Of a stretch of 29,106 nucleotides of DNA, positions 7,090 through 15,005 are shown piece by piece. Origin of the DNA: RGIG3009 sp045630285 (GTDB lineage: Bacteria > Bacillota > Clostridia > Oscillospirales > Acutalibacteraceae); NCBI GenBank assembly GCA_045630285.1, contig JAZQSX010000037.1:1-29106 (forward strand). The letters are read 5' to 3'. The notes under the pieces were generated by a model. The model was not told the DNA's origin. It saw only the letters and a list, made by a program, of their open reading frames with translations, and did no database searches. Positions within the stretch are counted from its first letter, which is position 1, and each line of letters begins with the position of its first letter. Both the position numbers and the translations under genes were made by a program.

Positions 7090-8832
7090 TTACTCAGTGA
7101 ATGCCATGGACGGACGCAGAACAGCAAAGGCCTGATAAGCAATCAGCTTATGTGCAACCGCCTCAGTGGATACCGTCGGATTCTCGGCATCGCTCAACAG
7201 ATCCAGCATGGTGTCACCCAACACCAGATAGAGGCGGCGTGACGATACATTGGTAACGTCACTGCTGTCCAATGCCATCACAATATCGCCAACCATTAAG
7301 TCACGGCTGTACGGCAGGCGCGTGCGGATGTCCTCCAGTCGATAACCGTCCGCCGCATCCACACGCTGGTATACCATACGGCCACCGAACAGGCCGGGCG
7401 GTACCATGGTGAGATAGTTGCTCTCATCGTTCAGCAAGAATCCCGCCAAGCCATATTCGGCATAGAGATCCGCCATTACATCCGCAAACTCGTTTGGCAG
7501 TACCTGATTAACGCCCAACGTCTCGGCGAAGATCGCATTCACACGTGCAAAGCCCTTTTCAGGCGAAGCTTTCCCCGCCGTCTCAATCAACGTTTTCTGC
7601 TCCTCGGCGGTGAGGGTGCGCTCAATGTACACCGGACGGCAATTAGTGGCAACACCACCGACCGTAGCATTGCTTTCCACCGTGTCACCATAGGCGGCAT
7701 CTTCGTTGACCTTCACCGTATACGAGACGGTTTTGGTCTCCCCTGCGGGGATCGTGACCTCCCACGCCAATTCCGATCCCGTCACGGTATCGGCTCCCGA
7801 GATGTAGGTGGTGTTGGTGGGCACCGTATCGCGCACCGAAACCGTAACTTCCTTCTTATTCGTATTGCGAATGGAGAACGTGAACGTCATAGTTTCGCCC
7901 GGATTGACCGTCATGGCATAGGTGTGCGAGGACAGCTTTTCCGCCATGACGCCCTGCAGGTTCTGCAGACGGTTTTTGGTTTGCTCGGGAATCTCACCCT
8001 CGAAAACGGCAAGCGGGCGGTAAATACCGATGCTTCTCAACTTGCTGAATACGTAACGGTGATTGGTTTCGTCAAACAAATCCTCCGTGGACATCATCTG
8101 AATGGTGCCGTATTTTTCCTCCTGCTCACGGTACTCGTCATACTTATAGCTGCTGCCGGTACAGTGAATGATGTCGCAACTGCGCTCCACTGCCACACCA
8201 TTATCGTCGGTGTTTTCCTTGGCGGTGCCTCGGTAGCCCTCCACGCCCTCCAGCACATCCTCACCGACGTACACCATACCGTGTCCACCGCTGTTGAGGT
8301 AGCGCAGAATGATGATGTCTCCACGCTGCAGGTTGTCACAGAACTCCTTCTTCACCGCCTCCTGCTCCTCGGCAGTCTCCTCACCCGTGGGATAGTAGGC
8401 ATACGGACGAACGGGGTTCTCTTCGGTGCCGGATGTTCTGTCAAGCAGGTAGGTCGGATGCGCTAAAATTTCGTAATCCAGCGCATTGCGGTACAAATCG
8501 TAGGTAAAGCCGGTACAGTTCAGATAGCCGAAAAACTGCGAGGTGTAATCCTCCGGCGAATACAACCCCGTTTGCCAGCGGTAATACGCTGCCGTGCTGG
8601 TGTTGATCAGGCGGGTATCATCATAATGTTGGCGCTTTCCCCGCATCAGATACGACAGAGCGGTCTTTACCACCGCCTCCTGCGCCGGAGTATCGTACAC
8701 AATCTCTTGCGATGTGGTCGGCTCATTGGTGACAGGGGGTGTTGTCGGCTCTGTTCCTTGCGCTCCGCAACCGGTCAACAGACACAGCAACAGCACAACA
8801 AACAGAACTATGCTAAGCATTCGTTTGTTCAT
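7090..8832 (-). CDS. Lipoprotein with NlpC/P60-like cysteine peptidase domain, DUF11-like domain and C-terminal repeat of the fold
   Basis: 580 aa. The signal peptide ends in lipobox LTGC (Cys22). Residues of about 45-290 resemble a divergent NlpC/P60-type amidase: FGYLNCTGFTYDLY (Cys in the DCSGF position), LQRGDIIILRY, SGGHGMVYVG (His position) and IIHCTGSSY. It closes with RSIGIYRPL. Residues of about 310-405 form a DUF11/Ig-like beta domain (NPGETMTFTFSIRNTNKKEV, IPAGETKTVSYTVKV). The C-terminal part again shows the order MVGDIVMAL ... LYLVLGDTMLDLL ... FAVLRPSMAF. This looks like a second, degenerate copy without Cys or His. It is probably a surface peptidoglycan hydrolase or transglutaminase-like enzyme; the substrate is unknown. 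It stands alone between its own promoter and a terminator. Confidence 0.8.
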   Translation of the reverse strand: MNKRMLSIVLFVVLLLCLLTGCGAQGTEPTTPPVTNEPTTSQEIVYDTPAQEAVVKTALSYLMRGKRQHYDDTRLINTSTAAYYRWQTGLYSPEDYTSQFFGYLNCTGFTYDLYRNALDYEILAHPTYLLDRTSGTEENPVRPYAYYPTGEETAEEQEAVKKEFCDNLQRGDIIILRYLNSGGHGMVYVGEDVLEGVEGYRGTAKENTDDNGVAVERSCDIIHCTGSSYKYDEYREQEEKYGTIQMMSTEDLFDETNHRYVFSKLRSIGIYRPLAVFEGEIPEQTKNRLQNLQGVMAEKLSSHTYAMTVNPGETMTFTFSIRNTNKKEVTVSVRDTVPTNTTYISGADTVTGSELAWEVTIPAGETKTVSYTVKVNEDAAYGDTVESNATVGGVATNCRPVYIERTLTAEEQKTLIETAGKASPEKGFARVNAIFAETLGVNQVLPNEFADVMADLYAEYGLAGFLLNDESNYLTMVPPGLFGGRMVYQRVDAADGYRLEDIRTRLPYSRDLMVGDIVMALDSSDVTNVSSRRLYLVLGDTMLDLLSDAENPTVSTEAVAHKLIAYQAFAVLRPSMAFTE

Positions 8833-8865
8833 AGCATATCACTCCTATCTATGTTGTTCATTTTG

Positions 8866-8894
8866 ATTATATGTGCTTTCCGGTAAAAAGTCAC
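8866..8894 (-). promoter_or_regulatory. Sigma-A promoter of the NlpC/P60-DUF11 lipoprotein
   Basis: On the minus strand, GTGACT (8889-8894) and a perfect TATAAT (8866-8871) are 17 nt apart, about 34 nt upstream of the ATG. The -35 box directly abuts the hairpin that follows the upstream transporter gene. Confidence 0.65.
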
Positions 8895-8920
8895 CCGCCT
8901 CGTCCGATCGGACGAGGCGG
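8895..8920 (-). terminator. Perfect palindrome, probable terminator of the AEC transporter gene
   Basis: A 26-nt perfect inverted repeat (centre at 8907/8908) lies 12 nt beyond the transporter stop codon. A run of five Us follows on the minus strand, but only after a gap of about 5 nt, so termination may be partial. Confidence 0.55.
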
Positions 8921-8932
8921 TGTTCGTTTATC

Positions 8933-9832
8933 TTATGCCCAGAGAAACAGCATCAGCGGTATGGTTGCGCAGGAAAAGATGCTGGAAACCAGCGCTAGTG
9001 ACGCGCCGGTTTCGCACCGCTCACCGACCAATTTCGGGAACACTACGGTGTTGAGCCCACAGGGCATCGCATACAGCATCAGCATCGGGATCACCGCTTC
9101 GCGGAAGCCGAGCAAAATCAGCGCCCCTGCGAGCAGAGACGGCATCACGAGCAAGCGCAGGGCGGTGACGATGTACGTGCCTTTATCGCTGAGCAAGGTC
9201 TTTAGCGGATATTCCGAAAGGGTCATACCCGTAAGCAGCATCGAGACGGGACCGACACACGCCGCCGCCTTGCTGAGCAGATCCAATGCCATATCCGGCA
9301 CGGTCAGGCCGCACAAGCCCACCACCATACCGAGCAGCGAGGCGACGATGGAGGGGTTGAAAAACTTTTTCACCGACACACCTGCATTGGTCAGGGTGGG
9401 GTAGCCGACACCGTAGACGTAGAACGCCAGCGGCAGGGCGTACACCATAACCGTGAGCAACATCTCGCCACCGTACAGGCTTTCCGCTAACACATAGCCC
9501 ATATAGCCGTAGTTTGCGATGGTGATGGAGTAATGATACACCTTACGTTTGTAGCAGTCCTTGGTGAGCAGGCGCGACAGCGGCAAACTGAGAAGCGCCA
9601 GCACGATAACCACCACAATCGACATCAGCAATTGCGGGTAGTTGCGGCTGACGTATGCCACATTAAAGTTGGTCGCGTACGTTTTGAACGACATTCCCGG
9701 TAAAAACACGTACACCACGAGTTTGGACAAAAAGGAAGCACTGGTGCTTTCCGCGATTTTTCCTTTACACAACGCATAGCCCGTGGTGGCAAAAATCAAC
9801 AAAATCGCTACCTGTTCGATCACCGTTTGCAC
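8933..9832 (-). CDS. AEC (auxin efflux carrier) family transporter
   Basis: 299 aa from a GTG at 9832, chosen because GAGGTG lies 6 nt upstream and the reading starts directly at the first membrane helix (MQTVIEQVAILLIFATTGYAL). Longer in-frame readings run through the promoter. About ten hydrophobic helices are visible. Family-typical segments include LLIFATTGYALCKG, SFLSKLVVYVFLPGMSF, the NYGYMGYVL stretch and a C-terminal MLYAMPCGLNTVVF. AEC proteins export or import organic acids (malate, malonate) or related anions; the substrate cannot be read here. The upstream neighbour is an M81 peptidase on the same strand, but this gene has its own consensus promoter. Confidence 0.88.
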   Translation of the reverse strand: MQTVIEQVAILLIFATTGYALCKGKIAESTSASFLSKLVVYVFLPGMSFKTYATNFNVAYVSRNYPQLLMSIVVVIVLALLSLPLSRLLTKDCYKRKVYHYSITIANYGYMGYVLAESLYGGEMLLTVMVYALPLAFYVYGVGYPTLTNAGVSVKKFFNPSIVASLLGMVVGLCGLTVPDMALDLLSKAAACVGPVSMLLTGMTLSEYPLKTLLSDKGTYIVTALRLLVMPSLLAGALILLGFREAVIPMLMLYAMPCGLNTVVFPKLVGERCETGASLALVSSIFSCATIPLMLFLWA

Positions 9833-9851
9833 AAAAAACACCTCATAATAC

Positions 9852-9879
9852 AGTATAACGGCACTACGGCGGGTGTCAA
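9852..9879 (-). promoter_or_regulatory. Sigma-A promoter of the AEC transporter
   Basis: On the minus strand, TTGACA (9874-9879) and TATACT (9852-9857) are 16 nt apart, just upstream of the GAGGTG site. Confidence 0.7.
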
Positions 9880-9909
9880 CCGCTGTCTGCGACGAAAAAG
9901 GTGAAAAAA

Positions 9910-11412
9910 TTAGCGGTAACGGCGGGCGGGCGTGATATCCGTCTCCGTGATCGGCGCAAACGGGTACAGCGGGGTCGGGATACGGTCGTACGGCAGGGCC
10001 GTCAGCACGGGACCCGCCGCACCGGGGGTGGCGGTGTTGTAAATGGCGGCGCTGATCGGCTCGTAGCCCGCACGCAGCGACGTGCACGCCTTGACGCACA
10101 CCAGATCGCACAGTGTCGGCTCGATGCCGAAGCCACGGTAAAACTGCTTATCACCGTTGTTCTGAGCGTGGGTGGTCACGAGAATCTGCACCCCGTCCGC
10201 CACCAGCACGGCGCTCCGACCGATGTTGCGGGGTTGACCACGCTCGGCAGGACCTTCCATCACAAAATAGCCGCTGTGCAGGCTCTTTACGGTACAATCA
10301 CGCACCGTGACGGGACGGCTGAGGGCGGGGGCGATCGAGGCGCCGAGAGTGAAATCCCCCGTGCCGCCGACGCCGAGCGCAAACGCACGCTCTACCGCCG
10401 CCGCATCGTTCAGCGAAAACGCCGCACGCAGGCGGTCACGGTACGGCAGGATCGCTTCCAGCGCCGTGGCGCAGTCGCCGCACGCACCGGCGTTGGGCGA
10501 GTCGGCGGAATCCACCAGCACCACCGGCTTATCCTCGGTGTTATCCAAAGCGGCCGCAACGACCTCCTCCGCCGTAACGAGCGGGGCGCCCTGCAGCTCC
10601 TTATGAATGGCGAAGAGCCCCTCCGTCAGCTCCTCGGCGACGGCGAGTGCCGTCGCTTCATCCCGTGCCGTCACGATGACGGTGGAGGCGAGCTCGGGAA
10701 TGTTCATCCACGGCTGTGCCTGAAAAATCGAAAAATCGGCGATCGCACCGCTCTCACGCAGGCTGTGGCCCTTGTTCATCAGCGATTTCAGCGGCTCAGA
10801 GGCGGTGGTATACGCATGAGCAGGAGCAATAAACGGCACAGCGGCACGCACCGTAACAAGCGGCGCACCGTCCAAAGCGTCCGCTGCCAGCGTGGCGGCA
10901 CGAACGCCGACGCCGTGGTGGTCCACGTGCGGATAGGTCTGGTAGCCGCAGATAAAATCGGCGGCACGGGCCATACGCTCGGTGATATTGCCGTGTAGGT
11001 CAAAGGCGGCGGCGAGCACCGCCGTCTCCCCCACCGTCTCACGGATCGCCGTCAGCAGGTCACCGCACACGTCGTCCGACGTCTCCGACATCGTCGCACC
11101 GTGCAGGCTGATCACTACACCGTCCACCGCACCTGCCGCTTTCAGGGCAGAGAGCGTGTGGGCGAGAAACTCCTCGATGACAACTGCTGCCACCGGGCCG
11201 CCGCTGCCCGCACTCATCGCACGGCCGGGGATGACGGTGACGCCACGGGACGTCAGCGTGCTGACGATACCGTCGATCGTGTCGCCGCCCTTGCCGCACA
11301 GCAGCGCCTCACCCTCGCAAAACGTGCGGGTAAACGACGCTTGCGTGGCAAGCTTGGGGTTAAAAGAGTTGGATTCCTGCACCAGACCGCAGACGAACAT
11401 ACGCTTGGACAT
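9910..11412 (-). CDS. M81 family metallopeptidase (MlrC-like)
   Basis: 500 aa, normal length for the M81 / DUF1485 plus MlrC C-terminal arrangement. Visible features are the N-terminal GLVQESNSFNP, SLHGATMSETSDDVCGDLL, the metal-binding AAFDLHGNITERM and GYQTYPHVDHHG blocks, VVLVDSADSPNAGACGD, and the C-terminal domain with GRSAVLVADGVQILVTT. Proteins of this family are zinc-dependent amidohydrolase-like peptidases; MlrC itself cleaves linearised microcystin, but most members have unknown substrates. It has its own strong promoter and is separated from the BMC operon by a strong terminator, so it is not part of that operon. No clear terminator separates it from the transporter gene. Confidence 0.9.
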   Translation of the reverse strand: MSKRMFVCGLVQESNSFNPKLATQASFTRTFCEGEALLCGKGGDTIDGIVSTLTSRGVTVIPGRAMSAGSGGPVAAVVIEEFLAHTLSALKAAGAVDGVVISLHGATMSETSDDVCGDLLTAIRETVGETAVLAAAFDLHGNITERMARAADFICGYQTYPHVDHHGVGVRAATLAADALDGAPLVTVRAAVPFIAPAHAYTTASEPLKSLMNKGHSLRESGAIADFSIFQAQPWMNIPELASTVIVTARDEATALAVAEELTEGLFAIHKELQGAPLVTAEEVVAAALDNTEDKPVVLVDSADSPNAGACGDCATALEAILPYRDRLRAAFSLNDAAAVERAFALGVGGTGDFTLGASIAPALSRPVTVRDCTVKSLHSGYFVMEGPAERGQPRNIGRSAVLVADGVQILVTTHAQNNGDKQFYRGFGIEPTLCDLVCVKACTSLRAGYEPISAAIYNTATPGAAGPVLTALPYDRIPTPLYPFAPITETDITPARRYR

Positions 11413-11444
11413 ACACCGTCACCTCATTTGCAAAATACGGGTTT

Positions 11445-11472
11445 ATTATAGCAGATTGGCGGGGAAAGTCAA
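11445..11472 (-). promoter_or_regulatory. Strong sigma-A promoter of the M81 peptidase gene
   Basis: On the minus strand, TTGACT (11467-11472) and TATAAT (11445-11450) are 16 nt apart, with TGC before the -10 box (extended -10). It is 33 nt upstream of the ATG. Confidence 0.75.
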
Positions 11473-11482
11473 CGCACTCAAC

Positions 11483-11512
11483 AAAAAACGCACCGCAAAG
11501 CGGTGCGTTTTT
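11483..11512 (-). terminator. Rho-independent terminator of the BMC operon
   Basis: An 11-bp stem (11486-11496 with 11500-11510, loop aaa) starts 4 nt beyond the pduL stop codon and is followed on the minus strand by a U-run. It marks the end of the 13.5-kb microcompartment locus. Confidence 0.9.
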
Positions 11513-11516
11513 GCTG

Positions 11517-12164
11517 TTATTTTATGACCTTGACACGGGCGCCGTTGCCGATGCCGGCGGCGTTTGCATCGTCGGTGTCGATGTGCATTTCCAGACGGAA
11601 CGCCTTGTTGACACGCACCTGCACGTCGTAGAAGGTGGTGCGACGCTCGCCATTTGCCTCCACCGTGACGTAGTCGCCGTCTGCGAGGCCGAACGCTGCG
11701 CCCTCCTCCTCACTCATATGAATGTGGCGGGTGGCGATGATGCAGCCTTCCTTCAGCGTGACGACGCCCTTCGGGCCGACGATCGTGATCGGTGCGGAGC
11801 CGACGATGTCGCCCGACTCACGGACGGGGGGCTTGACCTTCAGCACGAACGAGTCGGTGCGGGAGATCTCCACCTGCGACGCCTTACGCACGGGGCCCAG
11901 CACACGCACGTTCTCGATGGGACGCAGCGACGGGCCGATGATGGTGAGCGTCTCCTTGCAGGCGAACTGACCCGGCTGGGACAGATCCTTGACGGGGGTC
12001 AGCTCGTAGCCCTCGCCGTACAGCGTGGCGAGATCGGCGGCGCTGAGGTGGATATGGCGATTGGACACGCCGACGGGCACGGTGTTATCCGAGGCGCCCG
12101 CAGGACCGACCGCCGCCATCACACGACTGACGACCTCTTGTACTAATTTTGCATCGTAAGCCAT
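11517..12164 (-). CDS. pduL: PduL-type phosphate acyltransferase (BMC cargo)
   Basis: 215 aa. The enzyme transfers the acyl group of propionyl-CoA to phosphate, regenerating CoA inside the compartment. An N-terminal amphipathic helix (DAKLVQEVVSRVMAAV) followed by a Gly/Ala linker is a typical encapsulation peptide. The two PduL beta-barrel domains carry the metal-binding motifs VGVSNRHIHLS and ATRHIHMS, and the C-terminal EMHIDTDDANAA block. It is the last gene of the locus, 18 nt after the aldehyde dehydrogenase, with an AAAGGAG site. Confidence 0.95.
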   Translation of the reverse strand: MAYDAKLVQEVVSRVMAAVGPAGASDNTVPVGVSNRHIHLSAADLATLYGEGYELTPVKDLSQPGQFACKETLTIIGPSLRPIENVRVLGPVRKASQVEISRTDSFVLKVKPPVRESGDIVGSAPITIVGPKGVVTLKEGCIIATRHIHMSEEEGAAFGLADGDYVTVEANGERRTTFYDVQVRVNKAFRLEMHIDTDDANAAGIGNGARVKVIK

Positions 12165-12182
12165 CGTCCGTGGCTCCTTTCA

Positions 12183-13631
12183 TCAGATGATACGGAAGCT
12201 GTCTGCCATCACGCAGCGGCGCTGACGGGTGAAGCTGCGTGCCGAGGTGATGCCCTCGCCGGTCGGGCCGGCGATCGTGAAGGTGGTGTGACCCTCACCG
12301 CCAAAGCCGATGCCCGCATAGGACGGGGCGTTTTTCACGAAAATCGTCGTTTCCACCGCACGGGCGAAACGGGACAGGTTGTCGATGTTCTTGGAGTGCA
12401 TATGCGCCGTGTGGCGGTTGCCGTGCTCCGCTTTGACGCCCAGCTCGATCGCTTCGTCAATGTTGTCCACACGGACGATCGGCAAAATCGGCATCATCAG
12501 CTCGTGCTGCACGAAATCGTGCTCAAACGGCGTCTCGCAGATGATGCAGCGGATGTCCTTACTGACCGACACGCCGATCTTTGCGAGCAAGACATCGGCA
12601 TCTCTGCCGACGCAGTCACGGTTGACGATCTTCTTGACCTTGCCGTTTTTGTCGGTCTTTTCCACCAACACGATCTTATTCAGCGCTGCCGCCTGCTCGG
12701 CGGTGATGAGGTAAGCGCCGTTCTTCTGCATCGCCGAGATCAGCTCGTCAGCGATGTTGCGGAACGCAAACACTTCCTTTTCCGCGATGCAGGGCAGGTT
12801 ATTGTCAAAGGTGCACCCGTCGATGATATCTTTGCCCGCTTTCTGGATGTCAGCGGTATCGTCCACGATGACAGGCGGGTTGCCCGCACCGGCGCCGATC
12901 GCCTTTTTGCCGGAGGACAGCACCGCACGCACCACGCCGGGGCCGCCGGTGCAAACCAGCAGACGGATGGAGGGATGCGACTGCATAATGGCGGCGGATT
13001 CCATCGTGGGCTTCGCCATGGAGCAGACGAGGATCTCGGGGCCGCCCGCCGTCTTGCAGGCACGGTTGACGAGGTCGACCGCATAGTTGGAGGTCGCAAT
13101 GGCGTTGGGATGCGGGTTAAATACCACACCGTTGCCCGCTGCGATCATACCGATGCTGTTGCAGATGACCGTCTCACTGGGGTTGGTGCTGGGGGTGATC
13201 GCGCCCACCACGCCGAACGGCGCCATTTCGATCAGCGTCAAACCGTTGTCACCGGTCTTTGCCGCCGAGATGATATCCTCGGTGCCGGGGGTCTTTTCCG
13301 CCACCAGCAGGTGCTTCGCACGCTTGTGATCCACACGGCCCATACCCGTCTCTTCCACGCCGAGCTTCGCCATAATACCCGCTTCCTCACGGGTCAGGCG
13401 GCGGATCTCGGTGATGAGCTTCTCACGCTGCTCCACCGACATCGCACGTACCGCACGGTAGCCCGCTTCGGCGGCGCGGATCGCGTCGTTCATATCGTCG
13501 AAAATACCGACCAGCTTTCTGCCGCCGTACTGTGTGGAATCCCACGACGTTGCCGCCGGCGCCGACTGGATACGATCCAGTACCTGGCTTACCACCTGTC
13601 GGATCTCGGATTCAGAGATTGTTGCTGCCAT
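12183..13631 (-). CDS. pduP: CoA-acylating aldehyde dehydrogenase (PduP-like, BMC cargo)
   Basis: 482 aa. The enzyme oxidises propionaldehyde with NAD+ and CoA to propionyl-CoA. Residues of about 5-22 (SESEIRQVVSQVLDRIQ) form an N-terminal encapsulation helix, separated from the catalytic body by a short Ala/Thr/Ser linker. The aldehyde dehydrogenase fold follows with ITPSTNPSETV, GAGAGNPPVIVDD and the catalytic Cys281 in DNNLPCIAEKEVF. The C-terminal HTTFTIAGPTGEG is typical of BMC aldehyde dehydrogenases. Its ribosome binding site overlaps the end of the DeoR gene, so the two are translated from one transcript. Confidence 0.95.
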   Translation of the reverse strand: MAATISESEIRQVVSQVLDRIQSAPAATSWDSTQYGGRKLVGIFDDMNDAIRAAEAGYRAVRAMSVEQREKLITEIRRLTREEAGIMAKLGVEETGMGRVDHKRAKHLLVAEKTPGTEDIISAAKTGDNGLTLIEMAPFGVVGAITPSTNPSETVICNSIGMIAAGNGVVFNPHPNAIATSNYAVDLVNRACKTAGGPEILVCSMAKPTMESAAIMQSHPSIRLLVCTGGPGVVRAVLSSGKKAIGAGAGNPPVIVDDTADIQKAGKDIIDGCTFDNNLPCIAEKEVFAFRNIADELISAMQKNGAYLITAEQAAALNKIVLVEKTDKNGKVKKIVNRDCVGRDADVLLAKIGVSVSKDIRCIICETPFEHDFVQHELMMPILPIVRVDNIDEAIELGVKAEHGNRHTAHMHSKNIDNLSRFARAVETTIFVKNAPSYAGIGFGGEGHTTFTIAGPTGEGITSARSFTRQRRCVMADSFRII

Positions 13632-13646
13632 CGCAGATCACTCCTT

Positions 13647-14405
13647 TTAATAAATCAGTTCTACTTGCTTGCTTCTCAAATGTTCCACCCAACGTTCGGT
13701 CGGCGCTTCATCGGTGACCACGGTCGTGACCTCGCCGGTGTCGCAGACGTGAACGAAGGAGATTTTGTCAAATTTAGTGCTGTCCACGGCGAGAATCTTA
13801 CGATCAGCGGCGGCGAAGATCGCCTGCTTGATCTCGGAATCACGCTCGTTGGAGTCGGTGATGCCCATATTCATATCGATGCCCTTGCAGGAGCAGACTG
13901 CGAGGTCCACGTGGAAACCACGGATCATCTTTTCTGCCGAGGTGCCGACCAGCGACAGCGCACCTTCACGGAGGGCGCCGCCGGTGGAAAGAATGTTCCA
14001 GCCGTCCTTGTCGGCAAGCTCCAGAAGGATCTCCACCGAATTGGTGATCAGGGTGATATTTTTACGGGTTTTGATGATTTTTGCCACGAAAATGGCGGTA
14101 GAGCTGGCGTCCAGCATAATGCGGTCGCCGTCGTGGATCATTTCGCCGATCTTTTCAGCAATGTGCTGCTTGCGTTCCACGTTGGCACGCTTACGCACGC
14201 TGTACGGCAGATCGGTGGTGCTGCTTTGGTTGGCGACTGCGCCGCCGTAGGTCTTTTTGGCGAGCCCCTCTTTATCCAGCTTTTCGAGGTCTCGGCGAAT
14301 GGTTTCCTCCGTGACCTCAAACTCACGTGCGAGGTCGGACACGATAACCTTGCCTTCCAGCGACAAGCGGGCCAATATGGTGTTGCGCCGTTCAATGGCA
14401 AGCAT
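13647..14405 (-). CDS. DeoR-family transcriptional regulator
   Basis: 252 aa, standard length. An N-terminal winged HTH of DeoR type (ERRNTILARLSLEGKVIVSD, VTEETIRRDLEKLDKEG, KKTYGGAV) is followed by a DeoRC sugar-phosphate-sensing domain (IMLDASSTAIFVAKII, LITNSVEILLELA, ILSTGGALRE, GITDSNERDSEIKQA). It has a very strong AAAGGAGGT site. It lies inside the BMC operon between the tandem shell protein and the aldehyde dehydrogenase genes, with no visible promoter of its own. It is therefore likely to regulate the locus and itself, probably responding to a sugar phosphate such as fuculose- or rhamnulose-1-phosphate (inference). Confidence 0.92.
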   Translation of the reverse strand: MLAIERRNTILARLSLEGKVIVSDLAREFEVTEETIRRDLEKLDKEGLAKKTYGGAVANQSSTTDLPYSVRKRANVERKQHIAEKIGEMIHDGDRIMLDASSTAIFVAKIIKTRKNITLITNSVEILLELADKDGWNILSTGGALREGALSLVGTSAEKMIRGFHVDLAVCSCKGIDMNMGITDSNERDSEIKQAIFAAADRKILAVDSTKFDKISFVHVCDTGEVTTVVTDEAPTERWVEHLRSKQVELIY

Positions 14406-14453
14406 GGGGTCGACCTCCTTTACGTGTGATCGGTCTGTGCTGTAAGAAACGGC

Positions 14454-15002
14454 TTAGAGGATGCTTTTCCAGATCTTTTCGTCGGGATGCGGGATCACGG
14501 TGCTGTCGAGGAACATACCGTTCTCGCCGGCACCTGCCTGCGCACGGTCGATCGCCGCCTGCACCGCCGCAATGCCGCCGGTGAGCAGCAGGTACGATTT
14601 GCCGCACATACCACGTGCCAGACGCAGCTCGATGAGCTCCACCATCGCCGTTTTGGCGGCGATGTCCGCCGCTACGATAGCGGCAGCCGAGGAAAAGGTC
14701 TCCAAAACGCCCAGCGCTTCCGTCTCACCGACGTCGGTCGTACCGTACAGTGCGGTGAAAATGGATTCGTGCGGAGCGCCCAGCACGAAGCTGTCGATCA
14801 GCGGCTCGGGATCGTGTGTGGCGGCGGCATCCACCGCTGCACGCACGGCGGACAATTCGCCGCTGACGATGACGATGTATTTACCGGGACAAACCGTGGT
14901 GGCTTCCACAATGTCGATCTCGGCGGTCTTGACCATACGGTCAGCGGCTCGCATACCCGACGACACGGTCTTATATTCGACCATACCGATTGCCTTGTTC
15001 AC
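14454..15002 (-). CDS. pduT: Tandem-domain BMC shell protein, PduT-like (BMC-T)
   Basis: 182 aa starting with GTG, preceded by GGAGGGG. There are two BMC domains (about 1-90 and 92-182; GMVEYKTVSSGMRAADRM and GVLETFSSAAAIVAADIA), as in trimeric BMC-T proteins. Cys38 (TTVCPGKY) lies at the position at which PduT carries the Cys that binds a [4Fe-4S] cluster in the trimer pore. Gene order next to the PduS-like gene supports a role in passing electrons or an Fe-S cluster across the shell. It starts 3 nt after the pduS-like stop codon. Confidence 0.93.
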   Translation of the reverse strand: MNKAIGMVEYKTVSSGMRAADRMVKTAEIDIVEATTVCPGKYIVIVSGELSAVRAAVDAAATHDPEPLIDSFVLGAPHESIFTALYGTTDVGETEALGVLETFSSAAAIVAADIAAKTAMVELIELRLARGMCGKSYLLLTGGIAAVQAAIDRAQAGAGENGMFLDSTVIPHPDEKIWKSIL

Positions 15003-15005
15003 GGT

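Noticed and set aside
9832..10111. A 93-residue N-terminal extension of the AEC transporter
   Set aside because: It overlaps the end of the M81 peptidase gene and the consensus promoter, and has no homology-like features; the GTG at 9832 has a proper ribosome binding site.
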